64,000 bases of DNA from Bacteroidales bacterium UBA5833. GTDB taxonomy: Bacteria; Bacteroidota; Bacteroidia; Bacteroidales; Lentimicrobiaceae. The stretch lies in contig DJGZ01000064.1 of NCBI GenBank assembly GCA_002433025.1, forward strand, positions 1-64,000, written 5' to 3'. The translations under genes were made by a program, and so were the position numbers. Below the pieces are notes generated by a model. It did not search any database and was not told the origin of the DNA. It worked only from the letters and a program-made list of their open reading frames with translations. Positions 35,054-42,921 of this stretch are shown here, one piece after another; position 1 is the first letter of the stretch; each line of letters opens with the position of its first letter.

Positions 35054-36241
35054 ATGGAAGCTGCAGCGAAGATCATACTCAGCAAAGGCCGTGATGAAGC
35101 CGTGCGCAGGTTTCATCCATGGGTGTTCTCTGGTGCCATCTCAAGGGCTGAAGGCAAACCTGTTGACGGGGATATGGTTGAGGTATGCGATTTTCAGGGC
35201 AAGACGCTTGGTTATGGCCATGCATGCAGCGGTTCCATTGCCGTGAAGCTGCTTCACTTTGGCGAAACCCGTCCGGGTGATGATTTCTGGTACCGGAAAC
35301 TGTCCGCTTGTTATCAGTTACGCAAGGATACCGGGTTCACCGGCAATCATCAGAGCAATGCGTACCGTCTCGTTTTCAGTGAAGGAGACGGACTTCCCGG
35401 GCTGATTGTTGATTATTATAACGGGGTGGCTGTGCTGCAAGCACATAGTACCGGGATGTATATTAACAGGATGCAGCTGGCGGAAGCGCTCAAACAGTTG
35501 TATGGTTCCGGACTGAAGGCCATTTACGATAAAAGCGCTGAAGCCCTCGGAAAATCCGGCGCACATTCGGAGGGAGACGGGTATCTTTTCGGGGAAGAAG
35601 GTGTGGCGGAGATCCTTGAGAATGGCCACCGCTTTCAGATTGATTTTATAAACGGCCAGAAAACCGGGTTTTTCCTTGATCAGCGGGATAACCGGGCTAT
35701 GCTGGCCCGTTTTGCCAATGGCCGGAAAGTGCTCAATGCCTTTTGCTATACAGGTGGCTTTTCAGTCTATGCACTGGCGGCCGGCGCCCTTCATGTTACT
35801 TCCCTCGACAGTTCGCGCAAAGCAATGGAAACGCTGGAGGTCAACCTCCGTTTGAACGGGCTGGAAGCTGAAAGGCATGAAAGTGTGGTGGACGATGCCA
35901 AAAGCTACCTGACAAGAATACCTGAAGATTTTGATGTTATTGTTCTTGATCCTCCGGCTTTTGCCAAGCGGCATGCCGATCGCCATAAGGCGCTTCAGGG
36001 TTACCGCTTTATCAATGCAGCTGCCATGAAGAAAATTAAACCGGGTGGCTTTCTATTTACTTTTTCATGTTCGCAGGCGATGAGCCGGGAGATGTTTATT
36101 TCCATGGCGATGTCTGCAGGCATGGAAGCCGGAAGGGATGTCCGGATTGTTCATCACCTCGGTCATTCTGCCGATCATCCCGTCAGCATCTTTCATCCCG
36201 AGGGGGAATATCTGAAGGGGCTGGTACTGAGGGTGGAATAA
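35054..36241 (+). CDS. Class I SAM-dependent rRNA methyltransferase, RlmI-like
   Basis: 395 residues. A PUA-type RNA-binding domain is at about 1-75 (HPWVFSGAISRAEGKPVDGD). A central segment follows, then the methyltransferase core: KTGFFLDQRDNR, VLNAFCYTGGFSVYALAAGA (SAM binding), VTSLDSSRKAM, DVIVLDPPAFAK and LFTFSCSQAMS. The DPPAF motif and the late SCS cysteine match the 23S rRNA m5C methyltransferase RlmI (m5C1962), which acts on the large ribosomal subunit. The exact target base is inferred. Promoter as described at 35001-35037, leaving a short leader of about 10 bases. Confidence 0.92.
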   Translation: MEAAAKIILSKGRDEAVRRFHPWVFSGAISRAEGKPVDGDMVEVCDFQGKTLGYGHACSGSIAVKLLHFGETRPGDDFWYRKLSACYQLRKDTGFTGNHQSNAYRLVFSEGDGLPGLIVDYYNGVAVLQAHSTGMYINRMQLAEALKQLYGSGLKAIYDKSAEALGKSGAHSEGDGYLFGEEGVAEILENGHRFQIDFINGQKTGFFLDQRDNRAMLARFANGRKVLNAFCYTGGFSVYALAAGALHVTSLDSSRKAMETLEVNLRLNGLEAERHESVVDDAKSYLTRIPEDFDVIVLDPPAFAKRHADRHKALQGYRFINAAAMKKIKPGGFLFTFSCSQAMSREMFISMAMSAGMEAGRDVRIVHHLGHSADHPVSIFHPEGEYLKGLVLRVE

Positions 36242-36262
36242 CAGAAGCGCAGCAGGAAGGTC

Positions 36263-36649
36263 TTAAGGCTTTTCAGGCCCCTTCAGCCTGTCGATCAGCC
36301 GCCGCTCTTTTTTGGTAGGCCTGCCGGTTCCGCGGTCGCGGCGTTCGGCATTTAATTCCTGCATAAATTTAATGCGTTCGTACTCCTCGGCAGGGGTGAG
36401 GTCTTCGAGCGATTCAGGTACAAGTTTTGCGGAAACACGGTTGTGGATCAGTGCTTTAACCTTCACTGTGCGTGTAAGCGGACCAAGGCTCACCGTGATG
36501 ATATCTTCCGGTTTGATGATCCGTGAAGGTTTGACGGCAATTCCGTCAATTTTAATTTTTCCGGCCCGGCAGGCTTCCCCGGCCATGGTACGGGTCTTAT
36601 AGATACGTGCGGCCCACAACCATTTGTCGATTCGCAGATCGTCAGCCAT
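36263..36649 (-). CDS. S4-domain RNA-binding protein, Hsp15 type
   Basis: 128 residues. The S4 domain is at about 3-65 (LRIDKWLWAARIYKTRTMAGEACRAGKIKIDG, then VKPSRIIKPEDIITV). A basic C-terminal tail follows (RRDRGTGRPTKKERRLIDRLKG). Hsp15 (HslR) binds free 50S subunits carrying nascent peptide, and the tail fits that group. The gene starts six bases after the der stop on the same strand, so the two are cotranscribed, which agrees with a ribosome-related role. Confidence 0.9.
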   Translation of the reverse strand: MADDLRIDKWLWAARIYKTRTMAGEACRAGKIKIDGIAVKPSRIIKPEDIITVSLGPLTRTVKVKALIHNRVSAKLVPESLEDLTPAEEYERIKFMQELNAERRDRGTGRPTKKERRLIDRLKGPEKP

Positions 36650-36655
36650 CGCGCT

Positions 36656-37960
36656 TTACTTTTGGCGGTAAAAGATTTCGATGGGGACGCCATGGAAGTC
36701 AAACTGCTCACGCATACGGTTTTCCACAAATCTTTTGTAAGGATCCGCAACATATTGCGGCATATTGCAGAAGAATACAAATGCCGGGTACGCCAGCTTG
36801 AGTTGCGTGATGTATTTGACTTTTACAAATTTTCCTTTTACAGCAGGAGGAGGCGTTTCAGTGACAATCGGAAGCATGATATCCATCAGCTGGCGGGTGG
36901 GAATGTTCTGGCTGCGCGCTTTGTTCACCTTGTTGGCTGTTTCGAGGGTCTTGTGGATGCGCTGTTTGTTAATGACTGAGGTGAAAATAATGGGTACATC
37001 GGCGAATGGCGCGATCCGGCTTCTGATAAGTTCTTCGTAATCCTTGTGGGTATTGGTTTCTTTTTCCACCAGGTCCCATTTGTTCACAACGATCACCACG
37101 CCCTTGTGGTTTTTCTGTATCAAACTGAAAATATTAATATCCTGACTTTCAATTCCCTGGGTGGCGTCAAGCATCAGCACACAAACATCGCTGTTCTCAA
37201 TGGCCCGGATGGAGCGCATCACGGAGTAAAACTCGATATTTTCCGTTACTTTCCCTTTTTTCCGAAGCCCGGCTGTATCAACCAGCAGAAAGTCAAAACC
37301 AAAACTGTTGTAACGGGTATAAATCGAATCGCGGGTGGTGCCGGCAACAGGGGTAACAATATTGCGTTCATCGCCAAGCAGCGCGTTGATCATGGATGAT
37401 TTGCCAACATTGGGCCTTCCAACAAAGGCGATTTTCGGAAGGTCGGGAATATCTTCCTTTACCGTATTTTCAAACTCTTTTACAACATCGTCGAGCAGTT
37501 CGCCGGTTCCCGAACCGTTGATGGCAGATATTTCATAGATTTTTTCGAATCCCAGGGAATAAAACTCGATGGCATCAGCAGAGCGATTGCTGTTATCCAC
37601 CTTGTTGGCGACGAGGAATACCTTTTTAGGGGAGCGCCGGATCAGATCAGCCACATCTTCGTCGAGGGGCGACATACCTTCTTTGACATCCACCATGAAA
37701 AGGATTACATCGGCTTCTTCCATGGCCAGTTCTACCTGTTTGCGGATGGCATCCTCAAATACATCTTCGCTTCCTATGACCACGCCACCTGTGTCAATAA
37801 CTGAAAACTCTATGCCATTCCAGTCTGAGGTACCATAATGCCGGTCGCGGGTAACACCGCTCGTAGGGTCAACGATGGCTGCCCTTTCGCCTGTAAGGCG
37901 GTTGAAGAAGGTCGATTTTCCTACATTGGGCCGGCCAACAATTGCTATTATGTTTGACAT
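36656..37960 (-). CDS. der: Ribosome-associated GTPase Der (EngA)
   Basis: 434 residues. Two tandem GTPase domains: the first with GRPNVGKST at about 8-16, DTGG and NKVD, the second with GRPNVGKSS, DTAGL and NKWD. The C-terminal KH-like domain follows, ending IPIEIFYRQK. Der is an essential GTPase for 50S subunit assembly; the length and motifs are standard. It lies directly upstream of an S4-domain gene in an operon and next to tRNA-fMet and era, a compact translation cluster. Confidence 0.97.
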   Translation of the reverse strand: MSNIIAIVGRPNVGKSTFFNRLTGERAAIVDPTSGVTRDRHYGTSDWNGIEFSVIDTGGVVIGSEDVFEDAIRKQVELAMEEADVILFMVDVKEGMSPLDEDVADLIRRSPKKVFLVANKVDNSNRSADAIEFYSLGFEKIYEISAINGSGTGELLDDVVKEFENTVKEDIPDLPKIAFVGRPNVGKSSMINALLGDERNIVTPVAGTTRDSIYTRYNSFGFDFLLVDTAGLRKKGKVTENIEFYSVMRSIRAIENSDVCVLMLDATQGIESQDINIFSLIQKNHKGVVIVVNKWDLVEKETNTHKDYEELIRSRIAPFADVPIIFTSVINKQRIHKTLETANKVNKARSQNIPTRQLMDIMLPIVTETPPPAVKGKFVKVKYITQLKLAYPAFVFFCNMPQYVADPYKRFVENRMREQFDFHGVPIEIFYRQK

Positions 37961-38027
37961 AATCGGGGTGATTTTTTATTCCGGGGCTTATCAGTGTGCA
38001 CCCGGTTCAGGTGATGTTGTAAAACAA

Positions 38028-38053
38028 CAAAAGCCTTGATCACAAGGCTTTTG
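38028..38053 (-). terminator. Terminator of tRNA-fMet
   Basis: Perfect 11-base stem caaaagccttg/caaggcttttg (38028-38038 with 38043-38053), loop of 4. On the minus strand it is followed by T-rich sequence, eight bases after the tRNA 3' end. Confidence 0.8.
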
Positions 38054-38061
38054 TTCGATTT

Positions 38062-38136
<75 letters not shown>

Positions 38137-38164
38137 CTATAATTCCGGTTTTTGAACCGGACTG

Positions 38165-38196
38165 CAAAGATATATTTTGTTTCTTTGCTGTGCAAA
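38165..38196 (-). promoter_or_regulatory. Putative promoter of tRNA-fMet
   Basis: On the minus strand TATCTTTG (38165-38172) is an exact -7 element and TTTG (38193-38196) an exact -33 element, 20 bases apart. It is the best promoter match in the window. Confidence 0.75.
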
Positions 38197-38218
38197 TTTA
38201 TTCTTAATTTTTTTCCAA

Positions 38219-39097
38219 ATGAACCATAAGTCGGGTTTTGTCAATATTATCGGGCATCCCAATGTAGGGAAATCCACCCTTATGAATGCCCTGGTCGGAG
38301 AGAAGCTTTCCATTATTACCTCAAAAGCCCAGACTACCCGTCACCGGATTATGGGAATCGTGAACGGAGATGACTTCCAGATTGTATATTCCGATACGCC
38401 CGGAATGGTAAAACCTCACTACAAACTTCATGAGTCGATGATGAAATTTGTAGATGCAGCCATAGAGGATGCAGATATTTTCCTGCTGGTTACCGAAAAA
38501 GACGATGCCGCATTTGAAGATACTTTTCTTGCCCGGCTCAACTCCCTGAACAGGCCTGTGATCGCAGTGCTCAATAAAATTGACCTTTGCACACAGGAAG
38601 AGGCAGTCGCCCTGCTGGCAAAACTTGAAGCGCAGTTTCCGGGTGAAGTGGTCATTCCGGTTTCGGCCCTGCACCGGTTTAATCTTGACCGCGTTTTCGA
38701 TACACTGCTTGAGAAACTTCCTGAGTCACCGGCATATTATCCCAAAGATGAATTGACCGACCGTTCAATGCGGTTTTTCGTTTCCGAGATCATCCGCGAG
38801 AAAATATTGCTGTATTACAAACAGGAGATTCCTTATTCTGTTGAAGTTGCCGTTGATGAGTACAAGGAGAAGGAAAATATTACCCACATTACTGCAACAA
38901 TATACGTGGCCAGGGAATCGCAGAAGGCTATTATCCTGGGGCATCACGGCAAATCCATAAAAGGGCTGGGGATGGCCGCCCGGAAAGATATTGAAGCTTT
39001 TATTGAAGGTAAGGTCTATCTTGAGCTCCGGGTAAAGGTGAGTAAAGACTGGCGCGATGATCCGCAACAACTGAAGCGGTTCGGGTATGAATTGTAA
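38219..39097 (+). CDS. era: GTPase Era
   Basis: 292 residues from the ATG at 38219 (an upstream TTG at 38177 lies in the tRNA promoter and is rejected). The GTPase domain has GHPNVGKST, SDTPGM and LNKIDL; a KH domain follows (SQKAIILGHHGKSIKGLGMAARKDIEAF). Era helps mature the 16S rRNA and the 30S subunit. The length is standard. It faces away from tRNA-fMet and der. Confidence 0.96.
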   Translation: MNHKSGFVNIIGHPNVGKSTLMNALVGEKLSIITSKAQTTRHRIMGIVNGDDFQIVYSDTPGMVKPHYKLHESMMKFVDAAIEDADIFLLVTEKDDAAFEDTFLARLNSLNRPVIAVLNKIDLCTQEEAVALLAKLEAQFPGEVVIPVSALHRFNLDRVFDTLLEKLPESPAYYPKDELTDRSMRFFVSEIIREKILLYYKQEIPYSVEVAVDEYKEKENITHITATIYVARESQKAIILGHHGKSIKGLGMAARKDIEAFIEGKVYLELRVKVSKDWRDDPQQLKRFGYEL

Positions 39098-39212
39098 TGA
39101 TTTTATGAACATTTGCTCATAATAATAGAATAGTATAACAGTGGTTTGCTGTAATTTATTGGCATACAATATAATAAATATGTAAATAAGTATATAAATA
39201 ATTAAATTTACA

Positions 39213-39245
39213 TTTGGCTTTTTTTGGTTGATTTTCTTACTTTAG
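39213..39245 (+). promoter_or_regulatory. Putative promoter of the antiporter gene
   Basis: TTTG at 39213-39216 and TACTTTAG at 39238-39245 (7 of 8 to TAnnTTTG), 21 bases apart, 28 bases before the ATG. Confidence 0.5.
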
Positions 39246-39272
39246 CGCACTTTAAACTCCAAAAATATACTT

Positions 39273-40577
39273 ATGGAACATGGTTTGCATGAAAGCATCC
39301 CCTTGTATGCTTCTATTCCGTTCTTTGTGATGCTGATGATGATCGCGGTAGGCCCCCTGATGTTTCACCACTGGTGGGAGAGCAACAGAAACAAGCTTAT
39401 TGTTTCACTGGTGCTGGGGATACCGACAGCCATTTACCTGATTGCCACAGGATTTCTTCACAATCTTGAACATCAGTTGATTTTTGACTACCTGCCTTTC
39501 ATTATACTGCTGGGAGGATTGTTTATCATTACCGGAGGGATTAACCTGAGCGGGGATATCGAAGCAAAACCATCCATCAACACTGTTTTTCTGGCGATAG
39601 GCGCAGTACTGGCTTCTTTTATGGGAACCACAGGAGCCGCCATGCTGCTGATCCGCCCGGTGATCAATACCAATGCCGAAAGGTGGTACAAGGTACATAC
39701 CATATTGTTTTTTATTGCCATTGTCGCCAATGCCGGAGGTTTGCTTACGCCGCTGGGAGATCCGCCTTTGTTTCTGCTTTACCTGAGGGGAGCCCCTTTT
39801 ACCTGGTTCTTCCATCTGCTTCCTGAGTGGTTGTTTACCAACGGATTGTTGCTGCTTATCTATTACTTTACCGATAAATATTTCTATCGCAAGGAACCAC
39901 CGGCAAACATTATTTTCGACAAGACCAATATTCACCCGATCAAGCTCAGGGGCCGGTTTAACTTTTTCTTCCTGGCCGGCGTTGTACTTTCGGTAGCTTT
40001 CCTCAATAAGCAATATATCCCCGCTATTGAGCACAACCATTACCTGGCATTTATCCGCGAAGCGGCAATACTATTAATGGCCGGACTATCGCTTTATTTC
40101 ACCTCTTCGAAACTGAGGCAGGCCAATAAGTTTACCTATGGTCCCATCATTGAGGTGGCTTATCTCTTTCTGGGTATATTTATCACTATGGTTCCGGCCC
40201 TGCTATGGCTCGAAGCCAACGCAAAATCCCTGGGTGTTGAAACCGTGGCGCAATTCTATTATGCCACAGGAGCCCTCAGTTCATTCCTCGATAACGCTCC
40301 CACGGCTGTATCGTTTTATAACCTTGCGCTTGGTCTTACCGATGCTTCCGCAACAGGACTTGTTGCCGGAATCCCTGACTATCTGCTCAAAGCCATCTCG
40401 GTGGGTGCCGTATTCTTTGGTTCCATGACCTACATCGGCAACGGTCCCAACTTTATGGTTAAAGCCATTGCTGAAGAGAATAAGATTGATATGCCCGGGT
40501 TCTTTGGTTATATGATCAAGTTCTCGCTGGTAGTGCTGCTGCCTGTGTATATTCTTACGCAACTGCTGTTTTTGTAG
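39273..40577 (+). CDS. Sodium:proton antiporter, NhaD-like / citrate-transporter fold
   Basis: 434 residues with about 11-12 membrane helices. Marks are ASFMGTTGAAMLLIRPVI, NAGGLLTPLGDPPLFLLYLRGAPF, and near the end GALSSFLDNAPTAVSFYN and TYIGNGPNFMVKAIAEE. These pairs of broken-helix motifs are typical of the ion transporter superfamily that includes NhaD and CitM. Relatives in Bacteroidota are annotated as sodium:proton antiporters. The protein would keep cytoplasmic Na+ and pH; ion specificity is inferred. It is single, with its own promoter. Confidence 0.88.
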   Translation: MEHGLHESIPLYASIPFFVMLMMIAVGPLMFHHWWESNRNKLIVSLVLGIPTAIYLIATGFLHNLEHQLIFDYLPFIILLGGLFIITGGINLSGDIEAKPSINTVFLAIGAVLASFMGTTGAAMLLIRPVINTNAERWYKVHTILFFIAIVANAGGLLTPLGDPPLFLLYLRGAPFTWFFHLLPEWLFTNGLLLLIYYFTDKYFYRKEPPANIIFDKTNIHPIKLRGRFNFFFLAGVVLSVAFLNKQYIPAIEHNHYLAFIREAAILLMAGLSLYFTSSKLRQANKFTYGPIIEVAYLFLGIFITMVPALLWLEANAKSLGVETVAQFYYATGALSSFLDNAPTAVSFYNLALGLTDASATGLVAGIPDYLLKAISVGAVFFGSMTYIGNGPNFMVKAIAEENKIDMPGFFGYMIKFSLVVLLPVYILTQLLFL

Positions 40578-40704
40578 TAATTTAAAAGAAATCACTGTTG
40601 TCCGGCTGAATTGAAAGATTACCATCGGTAAGCTCTCCGCTCCTGGCGAATCGGTTCTTCGCCAGCGCTCACAATGACTTTGACTTACATGGGTTTAAAG
40701 GGGA

Positions 40705-40741
40705 GTGGACCTGGTGATGGCTTTGTAGCCACCAAGTCCAC
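40705..40741. repeat. Hairpin with a three-base bulge
   Basis: GTGGACcTGGTG (left) pairs with the reverse complement of CACCAaGTCCAC (right) and continues as GGCT/AGCC around a short loop. The left arm has three extra bases (a bulge) near the loop. Confidence 0.6.
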
Positions 40742-41048
40742 TTTGATTATCGTTAATGTATTGTCATTCTGAGTCCCGCGCGTGAGGGATAGTGAGATGA
40801 AGAACCGATCCCGATAGTCCCGATAGCTATCTGGATCGGTTCAAAGATTCCAGGCTGCTTGCGCAGGTAAAGGATGCTAAAAATACTCTGTGGTTTTTAG
40901 TATTTTGGCGTTTTTGTGGTAAAAGAATCAAGCATACTATTACTACAGATAGCTCTCTGCGGCCCTCTGCGTAAGACCTCGGCGGTCTCTGCGGTTAATT
41001 TAAACGCTAAGTGCGCAGAGAACGCGGAGGGATAAAAAAAAGCAAGAA

Positions 41049-41081
41049 GACCTAACAAGTTGAAAGAAAACTTGTTAGGTC
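41049..41081. repeat. Perfect 13-base inverted repeat
   Basis: gacctaacaagtt (41049-41061) and aacttgttaggtc (41069-41081), loop of 7. The sequence is a known style of dispersed hairpin in Bacteroidota. It lies about 600 bases from the nearest gene ends. Confidence 0.7.
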
Positions 41082-41425
41082 ATGTCGTTGATTGATGCAG
41101 GCCGGGACGAAACCTAAGGTTGGCGCAGACAATCATATCAATGCTTACTTACCTCAGTTTTATAAACCGTGGCAAACTTAGGAGCACTTGCTTACCGGAT
41201 TTGATCTATTGTGCTCTAGTGTGCCTATTGTGGTTTTAAAGAGGCAAAAGATTTAACAATTTAAGATTCCAGAGCGCATGTGCTGGTATAGAATTCCAAA
41301 ATTATTCAGTGGGTCCTGGTGTTTCTGTGTCTCATTAGTGAGAATTCATTCGTGCATTCGTGGCAAAAAAGATTAGCTTTGCTGTGCTTACTGCATTCGG
41401 TTCAATGATTTCAGGGGAAAGCAGA

Positions 41426-41677
41426 TCCTGTAAATCCTGTAAATCCTGTCTGACATTTTGAGAAAGAGAGGTTTCAATGAATAGCGCGAAGGTGGTGAAG
41501 TAGGTTTAAGGTCAGAAATCCGAAATCCGAAATCCGGAATTCCTGTAAATCCTGTAAATCCTGTCTGACAATTTGAGAGAGAGGTTTAAATGAATAGCGC
41601 GAAGGTGGCGAAGTAGGTTTAAGGTCCGAAATCTGAAATCCGAAATCCGGAATCTGAAATTCCTGTAAATCTTGTCC
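41426..41677. repeat. Tandem repeat, unit of 115-120 bases, about 2.1 copies
   Basis: Copy 1 at 41426-41540, copy 2 at 41541-41660, and a partial third at 41661-41677. Each begins with short internal repeats of tcctgtaaa, then a shared middle with gaatagcgcgaaggtgg, then repeats of gaaatcc. The copies differ at a few positions. Confidence 0.8.
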
Positions 41678-41691
41678 ATTCTTTACACTAA

Positions 41692-41715
41692 AAGAGGCTC
41701 CTTTCGGAGCCTCTT
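41692..41715 (-). terminator. Terminator of the giant adhesin - porP/sprF unit
   Basis: Perfect 10-base stem aagaggctcc/ggagcctctt, loop of 4. On the minus strand it is followed by TTTAG and lies 53 bases after the porP/sprF stop. Confidence 0.8.
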
Positions 41716-41767
41716 CGTGCGAAAACCATTTATAGAATGAATGGTCGGGGGGATCGCTTTATCTTTA

Positions 41768-42880
41768 TCAGAACGGACAGCATTCAAGCTCTTGTTTCGA
41801 ACGGTAATTCCTGTTTGAGAACCCAAAGCCTCCGCTACTGCGTCCGCGGTTGAAAATATTAAAATCATCCAGTTCGAGAATGATGGATACTTCATGAGAG
41901 CAGCCTGTAACAGTTCTGATTTCAGTAAGTACGAAGTCGTAGGTATAGTTGATTTTCATGCGGGTAGCGCCCGAAAGCGGAGCATTCAGCCCCAGCATAA
42001 ATATCAGGTCATTCGATTTGGTAAGCTCCGTGGTACGGTTGCGAAACCAAACCCCTGTATAGATAGAGGATTTCAGGATATTCACCCCAACGGCATAGGT
42101 TTTAAAATCGGCCTGCGATTCATAAATAAAACCCGGATTGAACTTAAATGTCCCTTTATTGGATTCCTGACGCTGGAAATATAGTTTATCACCTCCGCCG
42201 TCGATTTCAAGAATAATATCACCGGTAATGGCCAGTTTTCGTGGCAGTGGAGAAGTAAGTCCCAGAAACGACTCATTGGGCCTGAACAAATGATGGACGG
42301 CAACCCCGAAAGTTCCCTGAATGGCACTGAAAGTATTACTGCTTTCCGTAAATCGGAAGATACCACCGGCAGAGAAATCGGGATAGAAGACATTTCCGTT
42401 GTCCGGAGCCTGGAAACTCGATTCGTAGATATTTCCATAAACAGGGTTCAGTTGGTCGGTAAACACCAGGTTATCCCAGTTCAGTCTTTTCTGCACAAAG
42501 GAGGTCATGATACCTACCTGGGTTACCATATTTTCCTGCAAAGGAACCCTCACCGAAGTGGAAAGCCCGACGCTTGACGTTTTCAGGTATCCCGTACCCG
42601 CATTGTCACTCATCACAACCAGTCCGAGCCCGCCGGAGCCGGGGATATTGCGTTCGGCGATATCCATGCTGAAGGTGTAAGAGCGCAGGTCTCCCGGAAG
42701 TTGCGGCCACTGTTCGCGTATGTTAAACCTTGCACGCAAGCCCGGGTTAAGTCCCACGGCAGCCGGATTATAATAAACCGGGTTGTTGTAGAATTGTGAG
42801 AAAAGCGGATCCTGTGCCACCGCGGTTTTAACAACCATCAGGGATAAAATGATCAGTAGGTATAAGCTTGTCTTTTTCAT
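41768..42880 (-). CDS. PorP/SprF-family T9SS outer-membrane protein
   Basis: 370 residues. A signal peptide (1-22) is followed by the typical QDPLFSQFYNNPVYYNPAAVG. Repeated barrel strands come next (GGLGLVVMSDNAGTG, VGIMTSFVQKRLNWDNLVFTDQ, NPGFIYES, GVNILKSSIYTGVWFRN) and a late MKINYTYDF. Family members are outer-membrane barrels needed to secrete or attach particular T9SS substrates with the type B sorting domain; SprF for the adhesin SprB is the known example. The gene lies 41 bases after the giant gene's stop on the same strand, so it is very probably that protein's partner. A terminator follows. Confidence 0.93.
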   Translation of the reverse strand: MKKTSLYLLIILSLMVVKTAVAQDPLFSQFYNNPVYYNPAAVGLNPGLRARFNIREQWPQLPGDLRSYTFSMDIAERNIPGSGGLGLVVMSDNAGTGYLKTSSVGLSTSVRVPLQENMVTQVGIMTSFVQKRLNWDNLVFTDQLNPVYGNIYESSFQAPDNGNVFYPDFSAGGIFRFTESSNTFSAIQGTFGVAVHHLFRPNESFLGLTSPLPRKLAITGDIILEIDGGGDKLYFQRQESNKGTFKFNPGFIYESQADFKTYAVGVNILKSSIYTGVWFRNRTTELTKSNDLIFMLGLNAPLSGATRMKINYTYDFVLTEIRTVTGCSHEVSIILELDDFNIFNRGRSSGGFGFSNRNYRSKQELECCPF

Positions 42881-42921
42881 GACTGTGATTTTTTCCTTTT
42901 GTCAGTTAATCTGCGTTCGGT

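Larger units (their letters stand above)
40578..41691. repeat. Gene-free 1.1-kb cluster of inverted and degenerate repeats
   Basis: No gene. In order: an inverted pair of GTCATTC...ATCGGTTCTTC type (about 40630-40672 with 40763-40810) that encloses a hairpin at 40705-40741 (GTGGAC...GTCCAC); a run of ctctgcgg words at about 40955-41030; a perfect 13-base hairpin at 41049-41081; word-like sequences attgtg/attcgtg at 41212-41370; and a tandem repeat at 41426-41677. These are types of intergenic repeat that I know to recur in Bacteroidota genomes. Confidence 0.6.

Noticed and set aside
41426..41677. Possible CRISPR array
   Set aside because: Only about two copies of a long repeat, no short repeat with spacers of even length, and no cas genes.
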